A stretch of DNA of 64,000 bases, taken from positions 97,143,804 through 97,207,803 of the forward strand of contig CM057826.1 in NCBI GenBank assembly GCA_030068075.1, written 5' to 3'. This DNA comes from Paguma larvata. Lineage: Eukaryota; Chordata; Mammalia; Carnivora; Viverridae. The position numbers were made by a program, and so were the translations under genes. Shown one piece after another: positions 42,736 to 53,936 of the stretch (positions are counted from its first letter, which is position 1; each line of letters starts with the position of its first letter). Below the pieces are notes generated by a model. That model ran no database searches. It had not been told where the DNA came from and was given only the letters and a program-made list of their open reading frames with translations.

Positions 42736-43445
42736 GATATTAATAGTAACAGTTAATGGATTGCAAAAGATCTTCAGAGACAAGAAACTTAAATTTCTAA
42801 ATGCTACCTTTTGTCACACCATTGAAATAACAACAGCTAATGCCTCATGAAGACTTCTATGTGGTGGGCTCTATATGCTACAGCTTTCTATAGGTACCAG
42901 GGCTGCATGGCTCATTAGATTCCTCCTTCCTCAGGACTGCTTTCTAGACATTCACAGGTGGACCTGCTGAGCTGTGTCCCCTATAAGACCCTTCTCTATT
43001 TTGACTGCTGTTGGTTGATCTAGTTGACTGACCTGATCCAAGCTGAGCCAATGAGATTCTCCCTCCCTGCCATTTGCATTGGGAATGAAGAGGCCATGGA
43101 CTGTAATCACTGAAACTGAGCCACATATCCATCTGTTGCAGAAAGAAGGGAGACAATAGCCGCTGCCGGGATTCCAGAGTGGTCCCGGTTTCTGCCTTCT
43201 CAGACATTTGCCAAGCTTGAAATCATTAAGAACTATGGTGAGGTCTGTATGTGATATGAACATTTAATCTACTCTTTCTTCCCTTCCTCCTTGAACACTG
43301 AGACAACCCAATGTTAACAAATACTCTTCTTCTCTTTTGCTTCTTCTCTCCTTTCCCCTCTTTCATTTCTCACCTTTTTTTTTTTTCTTAAACTAGCCAG
43401 AAGCAGATGTTATTATATGCAATCGAAGAACTTTTATTAATACAG
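42736..43445. other. Unassigned non-coding sequence
   Basis: No repeat firmly recognised. Two overlapping minus-strand open frames (87 and 103 codons, 42944-43263) show no domain I know. Confidence 0.4.
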
Positions 43446-43449
43446 ATAT

Positions 43450-43605
43450 GTTATTTTCTTTAATCTTCATTACAATACTAGGGGTAGGTACTGTGTCCCC
43501 AGTTATCAAATAAGTAAGTTAAGGCTTAGTGAGTTTCCAAATTTTGACCCCAGATCACACAGTTATTAGGTGGCTGAGCCAGGGTGCAGATCTAGGAAAG
43601 CCTAT
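43450..43605 (-). mobile_element. MIR SINE
   Basis: TTTAATCTTCATTACAATAC TAGGGGTAGGTACTGTGTCC CC, AGATCACACAGTTATTAGGT GGCTGAGCCAGGGTGCAGAT CTAGG: antisense MIR, well kept. Confidence 0.92.
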
Positions 43606-44083
43606 GTAATTCTAGAGCGGGACTTCAAGATGTTTGGTCCCACTGCTGGTGAATCAGAACTTGTCCACATTTTCTTCCTCAGAAGATCGACAGTCTGCCT
43701 TCACACAGCTGCAGGTCTGGGCAAAGCATTACGAAGCACAGGAAAAGCAGCTTCTTGAAACATAGGTCTGCCTCCTCTTTTCTTTTTGGCCTGTCATTGG
43801 AACACTTGCCTTCAAATACAGCAAAGACTATGTGGAAGATGACAGCACATAGTTTTTTTGTATTTGATATACCAGGTGATACATTTTTGCAGTATTTGGA
43901 ATCCAAATGAAGATGATAGCAACGTCAATCATCTCCTCCTACAGTCTTCTTGACTACAGTTCTTCATGACTGTAGCCATGTTCCCTCCTTTCTTAAAAAG
44001 TAGCTTATTTCCAGGAAGATTTACTTAACTGATTTTATTTTACTTATTTTTAACACAGAGGTTGGAATGAAAGGGGGAAATGA
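43606..44083. other. Unassigned non-coding sequence
   Basis: No repeat or gene recognised. Confidence 0.4.
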
Positions 44084-44100
44084 TGCTCATGCTCCAATCT

Positions 44101-45143
44101 TTTTTTTTTATTTCAAGTTTTTAAATTAATTTTTAAAAAACTTACATCCAAGTTAGTTAGCATATAGTGCAACAATGATTTCAAGAGTAGATTCCTTAAT
44201 ACCCCTTACCCATTTAGCCCAACCCCCCTCCCACAAGCCCTTCTGTAACCCTCTGTTTGTTCTCCATATTTAAGAGTCTTTTATGAGACTCTCAAAGACT
44301 AAGAACAAACTGAGGGTGAGGGGGGTAAGGGAGGGGGGAGAGGGGGTGACGGGCATTAAAGAGGGCATGTATTGGGATGAACACTGGGTGTTATATGTAA
44401 ACCAATTTGAAAATAAACTATTAAAAAAATAAATAAATAAACATTTTTTAAAAAGTAAAAAAAAAAAAAAGAGTCTCTTATGTTTTTGTCCCGCTCCCTG
44501 TTTTTATACTATTTTTGCTTTCCTTCCCTTACGTTCATCTGCTTTGTATCTTAAAGTCCTCATATGAGTGAAGTCATATGATATTTGTCTTTCTCTGACT
44601 AATTTTGCTTAGCATGATACCCTCTAGGTCCATCCACGTAGTTGCAAATGGCAAGATTTCATCCTTTTTGATTACTGAAAAATACTCCATTGTATATATA
44701 TACCACATCTTCTTTATTCATTCATCCATCGATGGATATTTGGGCTCTTTCCATAATTAGGCTATTGTTGATAGTGCTGCTATAAACATTGGGGTGCATG
44801 TGTTCCTTTGAAACAGACACCTGTATCCCTTGGATAAATACCTAATAGTGCAATTGCTGGGTCGTAGGGTAGTCCCATTTTTAATTTTTTGAGGAACCTC
44901 CATACTGTTTTTCAGAGTGGCTGCACCAGTTTGAATTCCCACCAGCAGTGCAAAAGAGATCCTCTTTCTCCACATCCTGCCAGCATTTGTTGTTGCCTGA
45001 GTTATTAATGTTAGGCATTCTGACTGGTGTGAGGTAGTACCTCATTGTGGTTTTGATTTGTATTTCCCTGATGATGAGTGATGTTGAGCATCATTTCATG
45101 AATCTTTTGGCCATCTGGATGTCTTCTTTGGAGAAGTGTCTGT
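44101..45143 (-). mobile_element. L1, 5'-truncated 3' end with nested L1
   Basis: Antisense carnivore L1: poly-T at the left, then CAACAATGATTTCAAGAGTA GATTCC, TACCCCTTACCCATTTAGCC C, AGCATGATACCCTCTAGGTC CATCCACGTAG, TTTATTCATTCATCCATCGA TGGATATTTGGG, TGGATAAATACCTAATAGTG CAATTGCTGGGTC and TTGATTTGTATTTCCCTGAT GATGAG, i.e. 3'UTR and the ORF2 C-terminal part. Perfect ends: 17-bp target duplication TGCT[C/T]ATGCTCCAATCT at 44084-44100 and 45144-45160. About 860 bp of its own sequence remain after subtracting the nested element at 44286-44468. Confidence 0.96.
44286..44468 (+). mobile_element. L1 3' end nested in an L1 of opposite strand
   Basis: Sense L1 3'UTR: AAGACTAAGAACAAACTGAG GGTG-type text, ATGAACACTGGGTGTTATAT GTAAACC, AATTTGAAAATAAACTATTA and poly-A. 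Target duplication AAGAGTCT[T/C]TTATG at 44272-44285 and 44469-44482, taken from the host L1. It is only about 183 bp and younger than its host. Confidence 0.93.
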
Positions 45144-45160
45144 TGCTTATGCTCCAATCT

Positions 45161-45960
45161 CGATGTATTGTTGCATCCTGAGGGGCTTCCCTTTTTTGGA
45201 GTAGTGTCTATCTTCCTTGGTCCCTCCAGAATTTCTTTCTCTACCTGCTCTCTGGCCAAAAGGCTCACTTGCTTGGGCCACATAAAGGGGCTCCATTTGG
45301 TCTTGGCTAATGAGAGAGAGGGAGCAGCAGATTAGAGAAAGAAAGGAGATGGAGACTGAGATATTTATTCCTGTTTCCTTTAATTGGGGTCATCTCATCA
45401 TCTAAGGCTGGCTGTTTCTCTAGACTAAAGTTTATGTCTTCTCTTACATTCTGCCTCTTCTCACCACTTCTCAATGTGGGTTCCAGTAAGTGCTCCTTCC
45501 CCAGTCTCCTTCAGCTCTAGGAATGGCAGCAGCTCCACTGTCCCTTGCCCTGGAGTTCTGCACTACTATCTTATGGTTTCCTGATGCCCTGAATGCACTT
45601 TCATACACAATCCATCCTTGGAGCATCCTCCAGTGGGTGTACTTCTGTTTCCTCCTGGGCTCCGGAGTGATGCTAACTGTAAGTGCTTCTCCTAACTGGT
45701 CCTTCTTTGCCCTCTCATTCTTCTTCATATTCACTGACGTGCAAACATGTTGTACCATGGTCAGTATCCTCTGGGAGATTCTAGTCATTCAACACTAACA
45801 GTTAAACCTGCTATCCAACTGATCCAAAATCAGACTTCCATCTCAGAGCCTTCTCCAAAGTATGCGTCACAATTTATACCTAACATTCTCACCATTAAAT
45901 TAGAACTGACCCAATTGTTAGAGTCTGGTACACTTTTTTTTCTTTTTCTTTTTTTTTAAT
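45161..45960. other. Unassigned, probably ancient repeat
   Basis: 45500-45800 contains AGGAATGGCAGCAGCTCCAC TGTC and related phrases that I associate with an old dispersed repeat, but cannot assign. The hydrophobic open frame 45490-45798 (102 codons, plus) has no recognisable family and no initiation or splice context. I do not call it a gene. Confidence 0.35.
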
Positions 45961-45999
45961 ATATACTTTCCAATGTATAGTTAAAAATGCAGAGACTCA

Positions 46000-46040
46000 T
46001 ATGTAAACCAATTTGAAAATAAACTATTATAAAATTAAAA
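46000..46040 (+). mobile_element. 41-bp L1 3'-tip insertion
   Basis: The insert begins TATGTAAACCAATTTGAAAA and ends in TAAAATTAAAA, the last bases of the carnivore L1 3' end (compare 44393-44430). It is bounded by a perfect 17-bp target duplication, AAAAATGCAGAGACTCA, at 45983-45999 and 46041-46057. Only about 30 nt of L1 proper were copied, so this is an extreme 5' truncation. Confidence 0.95.
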
Positions 46041-46057
46041 AAAAATGCAGAGACTCA

Positions 46058-46515
46058 AAAGGTTAGACAGCGTCACTGAGTTGTGACTCCCTGTGCACAA
46101 CATAGCATAGTTAGCTGATCAAATGACCAACACCAATGCCTTGAAATTTAGGGTGAAAAATTCATACGGGAATTACATCATCAGTAAAGTCATCACTGTT
46201 GTTTTGCTCATGAGAGACGGAAGGTGAGTGTAATCACACTGCAACAGACATGGCGTGGCCTGAGAATGGGGATCCTCAGGAAAAAGTCATACAGGGCTTT
46301 GATTTCTTCTGCTGAAGTTCTTGAATATGCAGTAGAATAGCCTCTTTATGGTGCAACATAATTTTCTCTGTAGGCTATTCCTTATGCCAAATCACCTATT
46401 CTTTGTAAGGCTTTGGCTTGAAAGGCTATTCTCAATTTCCAAAATCATGTGAATCAGTATTCACAAACATCCATTCCCTGTCCTCCTCAATGCTATGTTC
46501 TACTTCTGGAGTCCT
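46058..46515. other. Unassigned non-coding sequence
   Basis: No repeat or gene recognised. Confidence 0.4.
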
Positions 46516-46539
46516 TGCCAGGGTGGTTGCTTCTTTTAA

Positions 46540-46753
46540 TACATTTTTAAGAAATTTTTATCATTTATTTTTGAGACAGAGAAAGGATTAGCAGGGGAGG
46601 GTCAGAGAGAGAAGAAGACACAGAATCTAAAGCAGGCTCCAGGCTCTGAGCCATCAGCACAGAGTCCAACACGGGGCTTGAGCTCACGAACCATGAGATC
46701 ATGACCTGAGCCAAAGTTGGACGCTTAACCGACTGAGCCACCTGGGTGCCCCT
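46540..46753 (-). mobile_element. CanSINE (felid SINEC type)
   Basis: TTATCATTTATTTTTGAGAC AGAG, AAGCAGGCTCCAGGCTCTGA GCCATCAGCACAG, GAACCATGAGATCATGACCT GAGCC, GACTGAGCCACCTGGGTGCC CC. Diverged target duplication around CCAGGGTGGTTGCTTCTTTT (46518-46537) and CCAAGATAGTTGCTTTTTAC (46754-46773). Confidence 0.95.
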
Positions 46754-46773
46754 CCAAGATAGTTGCTTTTTAC

Positions 46774-47740
46774 AGTTAAAAATACATGGATATTTGAGAA
46801 AGTCTTTAGGCTCAGCATCAAGAGGCAAGAAGATACATGTGGCAGGTCAGGTTTCCATGAAGCAGAATCTGAGATGGAGAATGGCTGCAATATATTTATG
46901 GGGAGCGAGGGAAGCAGGATTGGACAGAGGGATAACCTGGGCTGTGGTGCAGTCCAGCCCATGGTGGGGCTCTAGAGTTGGACTGGCCTTGCAGGGTTGT
47001 CCCTAGTTGGGGCAAAGGGTTCAGGCTTTTCTACTTGTGTGTACTGATGATTAACCAGGCTGCACCAGGGAATTGGGGAGTGGCCTTGTGCTAGGCAGCT
47101 ATCTTCTACTTGGGCAGTTGCTGGAATGGGGGCTCAGCTGTGAGCTAGCAACACCCAACCATCAGCAGCAGCTGTGGGAGTGAGGGCTTCCATCCTGAAG
47201 GGGTGGTAAGCAGCAATGACCACTGGGAGCTCATTCTCTATGTCTCCTTTGATCAAAGTCTCCCCGCTTTGCCTACTTGCTCTGTTACTTAGCCAGGAGT
47301 ATGACCAGGTAGGGAACTATTGGTTTAGGAAATATTTTCTTTCTTTTTAAACTCTACAAGAATTTTCTAAGATGACCACTTTAAAGTACAGATGTGCTTT
47401 GTGAGATCAAAATCTCTAACTTGACTTACCAAATATATTTTCACAAACAAAACATTTCCAGGGACACCCCCATTACATAAGACTGAATGCATGGTATATG
47501 GATGTGGATTGTACACATTTCACTGAAGTCTCCTCCAGGGGGGTCAAGGCTTATCCTCTGGAGGCAGTTCGCGGTCTGGCCCTTGGAAAGTTACTGCTCT
47601 TGATTGACTATAATATTTGGATTGGTACACTGAAAACTCATTGTTTTTGTTTTAATTACTGTTGAAAACTCTCAGTTTTCTACCATAGAAAGTAAAAGCA
47701 CAGAGGGCCTTTCCTTCAGAGGCAGCCTGGGGTTATGACA
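46774..47740. other. Unassigned non-coding sequence
   Basis: 46850-47250 is relatively GC-rich and may be an old repeat I cannot identify. Open frames of 70-87 codons overlap on both strands. No gene supported. Confidence 0.35.
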
Positions 47741-47744
47741 CAAA

Positions 47745-47925
47745 TGTGGCTCTAGAGTCAGAAGCCTGGTTCTCAAAATTGGTTTTCCTAACTACAGGCT
47801 CTGTGACCCCCAAGCAAATCCTTTGTCATCTCTGGGTCCCAGTTTCCCCAATTTGTAAGACAAGATGTGGTGAAGACTGAGTTAATAGACGTGCAAAGGC
47901 TTTGTAAACTGTAACACATGGTTCA
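47745..47925 (+). mobile_element. MIR SINE
   Basis: TGGCTCTAGAGTCAGAAGCC TGG head, AGGCTCTGTGACCCCCAAGC AAATCC, GGGTCCCAGTTTCCCCAATT TGTAAGAC core and ACGTGCAAAGGCTTTG tail. Confidence 0.9.
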
Positions 47926-47999
47926 GATTTCTTGTTGATGCTTGTCAGAGCCAGAAGAGAGCTGGGCGATTACCTTGGCCTGTTGGGCAGTAGCCAGAA

Positions 48000-48120
48000 T
48001 ATCCACTGAGTCCCAGGGAGGTCTGAGGACTCACCTGAGATTGCAGAGCTGATGGGTGGCAGAGCCAGAGCCAGCCGCCAGCCCTCCTGACTCCCAGGCT
48101 AGTACTTTTCCATGACATAG
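48000..48120 (-). mobile_element. MIR SINE fragment
   Basis: GATTGCAGAGCTGATGGGTG GCAGAGCCAGAGCC and CCTCCTGACTCCCAGGCTAG TACTTTTCC match antisense MIR ('cacagctagtaagtggcagagcc ... ctgactccaaagcc'). Confidence 0.8.
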
Positions 48121-48174
48121 ATCTTTCTCCAACTTCTCTTTCCCAACAGTCTTCTTGCTGCAGCACGGGGACAC

Positions 48175-48205
48175 TGTGTGTATCTACTGTGTGTAGATAC
48201 ACACA
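48175..48205. repeat. Inverted repeat with 13-bp arms
   Basis: TGTGTGTATCTAC (48175-48187) and GTAGATACACACA (48193-48205) are separated by TGTGT. The arms border a short CA/TG-rich area, so a microsatellite-like origin is possible. Confidence 0.9.
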
Positions 48206-48432
48206 CACTGTGTGTGCCTACTCCTATGGAACCCTTGAGAAGGCTTCAGAATAGCACAATGTTTACCAAGCTTTGAGTCTATAATCTGGAAACACAACAC
48301 TCTACGTATCTGAAGAACTATTATTCAAAAATTGTTACCTTAATCATTATGCTAAAATTCCCCTTGGGCTACAGTAAAGAGGAGAGGAGCTCATCTTGTA
48401 TTGGGAACAGAATTACTGAGCATGCATATCCA

Positions 48433-48434
<2 letters not shown>

Positions 48435-48469
<35 letters not shown>
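48435..48469. repeat. (TG)n dinucleotide microsatellite
   Basis: About 17 TG units. Confidence 0.97.
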
Positions 48470-48471
<2 letters not shown>

Positions 48472-51214
48472 CTAGTAAGAGAGGGAGACAGGGAAAGAAG
48501 GGGAGAGTGACAAAGAGCCTCTTTAAAAAGCAAATTACTGTGGCATATTTTTACATTATTTCCTAGCCCCCTTATTTAATAAGTCTAAATTGAGAGTTCT
48601 TGTAATTCTTTTGCATCAGGGGATATGCTCTCAGCATCCTCGAGTCCTGCAGGGCTTGCAGTGTTTCTGCTTTTCTGTAGGTATTCATTTCCAAAATTTC
48701 ATTACCATCCCACATGTGAGTCATCCACTCCCATGCAATCCATTTAAAACATCCAGCACGCTCTGGGGGCAGAGGGAGAAAGCTCGGAAAAGGCCAACCC
48801 TATTCATTTGGTATGTTGAGGACTTGCCAACATGAAATGGGAGAGGAGGCCCAGCAGGATTACCTCAAGGTAGCCAGCAGAAAATGTTGGCAGCATCTGG
48901 TTCCCACCTACCTCCCGTCTCCAGGAGTACACCCTTCTGTTTTGTTGTATGTTTCATGTGTGGGAGTGTGGGACAATGCAGCTGGTGAGAGAGAACAGAG
49001 ATGAGAAAAATTCCTTTAGGGGGATAATAAAAATGTAAGCTAGATATGAAGAAATAGCTACACAGGCCACATGTGCACAAGTACCTGTGATCAGGAACCA
49101 GAAAGCTTGAATGTCTTCTGTCCTCAAATGAGAGTAGTGAAATTTGCTCTAGTTATTGCATGATGCATGTAAAAGCAGTGGGGAATGTGAGCTTTATACA
49201 GATATAAATTTATTTTATATATTAACTTGGAATTATATACCTGATTTCAATATGGTTTGTCAGTATCACGGGCAAGCATGTAGCTTCTAAGGGGATCTTC
49301 GTGGCTTCCTTTGCCTTTGAAGGCACACAGCAGCACAGCATTGCGGCCTGCTTTTCCTTATTAAGAGGGAAGTCATCTAAGGGGTAAATCTGATAAGTGA
49401 GTTGCTTTCAAGCTACTGGCCTTGGGATACACTGCCACTGGAGTTGGGCATCTGGGACTGTCATGTTAACCAGGCCAGGAGATTCCTCACAGCAAGGTGT
49501 CGCTTACCAGAAGGTGCCATACTGTGCCCCATCAGCATCACTCATTTCCAACTATACTTAGGAAGCTTATCAATTTTTCATCTTTTCTTAGGAGTGCTTG
49601 GAAAACACAGTGTGAAAAATGTCTAAATGATGGCCGTTCTCAGCCTCCTGCCACAGAAGGGGTCTATATGGAAAGTCCTCCTGGCAAGGTGACTCCTCCA
49701 AATCAGCTGTTGCCTCAAGGAACAGGTGGTGGGGAAGCAGTGGGTCATGGCACCCAGGTCCTCAGTAGCAATTTTCTGTGTGTGGCATTTAAAGCTGAAG
49801 AAGGAGTTAGATACTAGCTCTTGGCTAAGTCTGATACTCAGAAATTCAGGCAATAGCCATTGCTCTCAGAAAGACCACTGCATGACCAGCATGGCGCTCT
49901 CTACCCTCAGAATGGACTTGTCTCTTTCAGAAATGGTTCTGTTCTTGTACCTTAATTTTTTCTCTGTCCTCACAATTCCTCTCCTAAAGAAGAGTCATGC
50001 TGCTCCACACACTGGAAATTCAGCATGTGGGTTCTAGAACTTCTGGATACACATCAACACACCAGCTTTGGGTTGGGGTTTCTATTGATGTGTGGTGGCT
50101 GAGAGGTTCTTTCCTTAAACTCTTCAGCAGCCAGCAGAATTGCTTCAATTTTCATGATGGAGGAAGACAATGCAGTTTGTGACCCACAAGAGGCACGGCT
50201 GACCTAAACTTGGAGAGAAGGAGGAATTCCATGACTTTGGCATGGAGTTAGACCCAGGGAGTAAAATGCCAATCATTTCTGATTCACATCACTTTGTGGT
50301 GTGGGTTCTCTCATATTTTAGGAGCCTGGGTTTCTTCAAATCTGTCTATTTAATTAGTTCAATAGGGAGGAAACTCCAGAAGGATTAAAGGCTGTACAGA
50401 AAGTAAAAATTAAAAACAGAGGAACAGTGAATTGTAGGTTTAAGGCAATTGTAGTAAGGGCCTGATAATCCAAGAAAGTCCTGACTCCATCTTTTTTTTT
50501 TTTTTTTTAGCTCAAAGACCCTGGAAAAAAATCACCATTACTTGTCTAAGACTTAGGTTTACCTGAAAAAAAAAAGGAGATAATTGTAGCTGTCTCATCC
50601 ACCAGCACCCCATCTATCTCATAATTGTTAGAATAGGCATGACAGTTTTTTTTGCAAGCAATAAAGTAAAATACTTTAGGATTGAAATATCTTGCTCATG
50701 TATGTGCGTGTGAATATGTGTAAGTGAATACTAGGCATGTATGGGTTTGAGATTTCTATTTTCATTTTCTATTTTCTTTGCTAATGGGATAAACTGTATG
50801 TAAGCATGTCAGGGTAGGGACAGCATCTATGATGTTTATGACAGGGGGATACATTAGCCAATTTGTACTCTCCTGTGTACTGGAAATTGACAACTGCAGA
50901 GATTATGCCTCAGAAAGGCTTTGTCCTTTGATGGGTGTCACATTTAACTTAGGAGAGAGACATGGGGCTCTGTCAAAGCTCTGAGTCAAAGGCCTACTGC
51001 AAGAGAAGAGTATCAAAGGCACACAGTGGAGACTATATTGCCTTTCTATTCTTAGAAAGTCCCATGAAGGACTAAAGTAGTTTCTTTCACATTTCCCTGT
51101 CCTGACAAAGCTTTATCTGTTCTTGAAAAAAAATTTAACCTAAGAAATATTTTAGTGTTTTGTTTTGATTTGTTTTTAAATGAGATGCTTAGGGAGAAAG
51201 AAATCGTTAGTAGT

Positions 51215-51215
<1 letters not shown>
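48470..51215. other. Unassigned non-coding sequence
   Basis: About 2.7 kb with no transposon recognised. Open frames up to 106 codons (49497-49817, plus) overlap other frames, and none has a domain I know. Poly-T run at 50492-50509. Confidence 0.4.

Positions 51216-51219
<4 letters not shown>

Positions 51220-51264
<45 letters not shown>
51220..51264. repeat. (GT)n dinucleotide microsatellite
   Basis: About 22 GT units, uninterrupted. Confidence 0.97.
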
Positions 51265-51267
<3 letters not shown>

Positions 51268-51768
51268 AAATAGGTGTTTTAACATAAAGGCCTTCTTCAA
51301 TGTAAAGGATGGTTTTTACATGGGGAAAGATCACCATGCTCCATCATGGTAACTATGGAACTAGTCATAGACTTTGTATGCAATAAAAAAAATGTTTTCC
51401 CTTCCACTGCAAGGAAACTACCAGATTTTATGAACACAAGTGAACTTGTATTAGGCAAATTCACTCCGTATGACTTTCAGGAGCAATAGACAATTAAAAC
51501 ATTGAATAACCCTCCCACTGGCATTGTCCTAAAATTACATTGCTAACCTTGGAAGTTAAACCAGTTGAAATCAAATAATAGGCCAAATGTAAAGACAACC
51601 TATTGTTTTTCCATGAAAAAAAAAATGCCCTCAGGTTTTCTTGTGAAGTTCAAAACCAGTAAAGTCTTAGAAATTCCTTCCAAATGGAAAAACATATACC
51701 ATGAAAATGGAATTGGGGAAAAAAACCCTTGGGTAACAATACTTATACTTGACAAAATAGATTTTATT

Positions 51769-51791
51769 ATTTTTTTAATATAATTTATTGA
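51769..51791 (-). mobile_element. Possible 23-bp antisense L1 micro-insertion
   Basis: A T run followed by TAATATAATTTATTGA resembles the complement of the extreme L1 3' tail. It lies between two copies of GACAAAATAG[A/T]TTTTATT (51751-51768 and 51792-51809), which in the host L1 should occur once. Confidence 0.6.
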
Positions 51792-51807
51792 GACAAAATA
51801 GTTTTTA

Positions 51808-52023
51808 TTTATTTATTTTTTAATGTTTATTTATGAGATAGAGAGATAGAGACAGAGCACAAGCAGAGGAGGGGCAGAGAGAGAGGGAGACACAGAATCT
51901 GAAGCGGGATCCAGGCTCTGAGCTGTCAGCACAGAGCCCGATGCAGGGCTCGAACTCACAGACTGCGAGGTCATGACCTTAGCTGAAGTCGGACGCTAAC
52001 CAACGGAGCCACTCAGGCGCCCC
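51808..52023 (-). mobile_element. CanSINE inside L1
   Basis: AATGTTTATTTATGAGATAG, GAAGCGGGATCCAGGCTCTG AGCTGTCAGCACAGAGCCCG, AGGTCATGACCTTAGCTGAA, CGGAGCCACTCAGGCGCCCC. Target duplication CAAAAT[A/T]GTTTTTA at 51794-51807 and 52024-52037. One of the least diverged copies in the window. Confidence 0.97.
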
Positions 52024-52622
52024 CAAAATTGTTTTTAAAACAATGGTAGTAGCAAGAGACAAAGGACACTACATTAATGATAAAAGGATCAGTCTGATAA
52101 TAAGACCTAACGGTTGTCAATATCCATGCACCTAACGTAGAAACAGCTAAATACATAAAGCAAATATTAACAGACATAAAGGGAGAAACTGACAGCAATA
52201 TAATAATAATAGGAGACTTTAACACCTCATTACATCAATGGATAGATCTTTGAGACAGAAAATCAACAAGGAAACACTGGTTTTGAATGACACATTGGGC
52301 CAGATGGTTCTAACAATATATACAGAGCATTTCATCCAAAAACAAAGAATACACATTCTTTTCAAGGGCACGGTGAACATTCTCCAGGAGAGATCACACG
52401 TTAGGCCATAAAACAAGTCTCGATAAATTCAAAAATACCGAAATCATATCAAACATCTTTTGCAACCACACAGTATAAAACTACAAATTAGTTACCAAAA
52501 AACAAAAAGAAAAAAAAAAGGAAGAAAGAAGAAAGAAAAAAGAACCTGGAAAAAGCACAAACATATGGAAGCTAAACAGCATGCTACTAAATGAATGGGT
52601 CAACCAAGAAATCAAAGAGGAC

Positions 52623-52654
52623 ATACCGTTGATAGAAGAATGGGTAAAAAACAT

Positions 52655-52708
<54 letters not shown>

Positions 52709-53092
52709 ATGGAAAATCACTCAGCCATAAAAAAAATTGGAATATTGCTATTTGCAACAACATGGTTAGATCTAGAAAGTATAATGCTAAGAGAATTAAG
52801 TGAGTGAGAGAAAACAAAATACCATATGATTTCATTCATATAGGGATTTAAGAAACAAAACTAATGAACAAAGAAAAAAAGAGACAAAATAAAAAACAGA
52901 CTCTTAAATATAGAAAACAAAATGAGGTGAGGCAGTTGGGTGGATAAAATAGGTTAAGGGGATTAAGAGTACACTTATGATGAGCACTGAAATATATAAA
53001 GTTGTTGAATCACAATATTGTATACCTGAAACTAATATAACACTGTATGTTAATAATATATGAATTTAAAAAAAAGACCACCAAAAAAAGCC
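52623..53092 (+). mobile_element. L1 3' end nested in the old L1
   Basis: From about 52640 (GAATGGGTAAAAAACATG) the host ORF2 text is replaced by the far 3' end of an L1: AATCACTCAGCCATAAAAAA, CAACATGGTTAGATCTAGAA, ACCATATGATTTCATTCATA, GTATACCTGAAACTAATATA ACACTGTATGTTAATA. The host resumes at CAAAGAGGAAATCAAAAAAT. Short target duplication CAAAGAGGA(C/A) at about 52613-52622 and 53094-53103. Contains a (TA)n(CA)n tract at 52658-52709. Confidence 0.9.
52658..52709. repeat. (TA)n(CA)n compound microsatellite
   Basis: About 17 AT units followed by 9 AC units, at the 'gtgatatatatacacaatggaa' point of the L1 3' region, a common place for expansion. Confidence 0.97.
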
Positions 53093-53361
53093 CCAAAGAG
53101 GAAATCAAAAAATAGTAGGAGACAAATGAAAATGAAAACACAACAGTCCAAAATCACTGAGATGCAGCAAAAGCACTTCTGAGAGATGTTTATAGCAATA
53201 TAGGTCTACTTCAAGAAACAAGGATAATCTCAAATAAACAACCTGACCTTATACCTAAAAGAGCTAGAAATTAAAAACAAAGCTCAAAGCTAGTATAAGG
53301 AAGGAAATAAAACGATTAGAATAAAAATAGGTGAAATAGATATTTAAAAAAAAAAATAGAA

Positions 53362-53552
53362 GGGCACCTGAATGGTTCAATTGGTTAAGTGTCTGACACT
53401 TCATTTTGGCTCAGGTCATGATCTCACAGTTCGTGAGATCAGGCTCCATGTTGGGCTCTGCTGACAATGCAGAGCCTGCTTGGGATTCTTTCTCTCCCTT
53501 CCTCTGTGTTCCTCCCTCCCTCTTTCTTCCTCTCTCAAAATAAATAAACATT
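53362..53552 (+). mobile_element. CanSINE inside L1
   Basis: Head AGGGCACCTGAATGGTTCAA TTGG, CAGGTCATGATCTCACAGTT, tail CTCAAAATAAATAAACATT. Flanked by the A-rich target copy AAAAAAAATAGAA on both sides (53348-53361 and 53553-53566). Confidence 0.95.
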
Positions 53553-53936
53553 AAAAAAAAATAGAAAAGATTACTAAAATCAAGAGCTAAATCTTTGAAA
53601 AGACAAATGAAATTGATAAACCTTTAGCTGTAGTGATAAAGAAAAAAAGAAAATTCAAATAAATAAAATCAGAAATGAAGGAGAAATAACAATGCACACC
53701 ACAGAAATATAAAGGATTAGAAGAAAGGATTATGAAAACTTATATGCTGACAAACTGGACAACCTATAACAAATGGGTAAATTCTTAGAAACATATAATC
53801 TTCCAAAACTGAACCAGGAAGAAACAGAAAATTTGAACACATTAATTACTAGTAATGAAATTGAATCAGTAATAAAAAAAATCCCAATAAACAAAAGTCC
53901 AGGACAAGATGGCTTCGAGGTCAACTCTACCATTTA

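Noticed and set aside
44272..44482. 5' inversion of the minus-strand L1 (twin priming)
   Set aside because: The plus-strand segment ends in its own poly-A and has a 14-bp target duplication taken from the host, so it is a separate insertion.
45490..45798. 102-codon hydrophobic open frame that could suggest a membrane protein
   Set aside because: No recognisable family, no signal-peptide layout that stands out, flanked by repeat-like text; an equal-length frame exists on the opposite strand.
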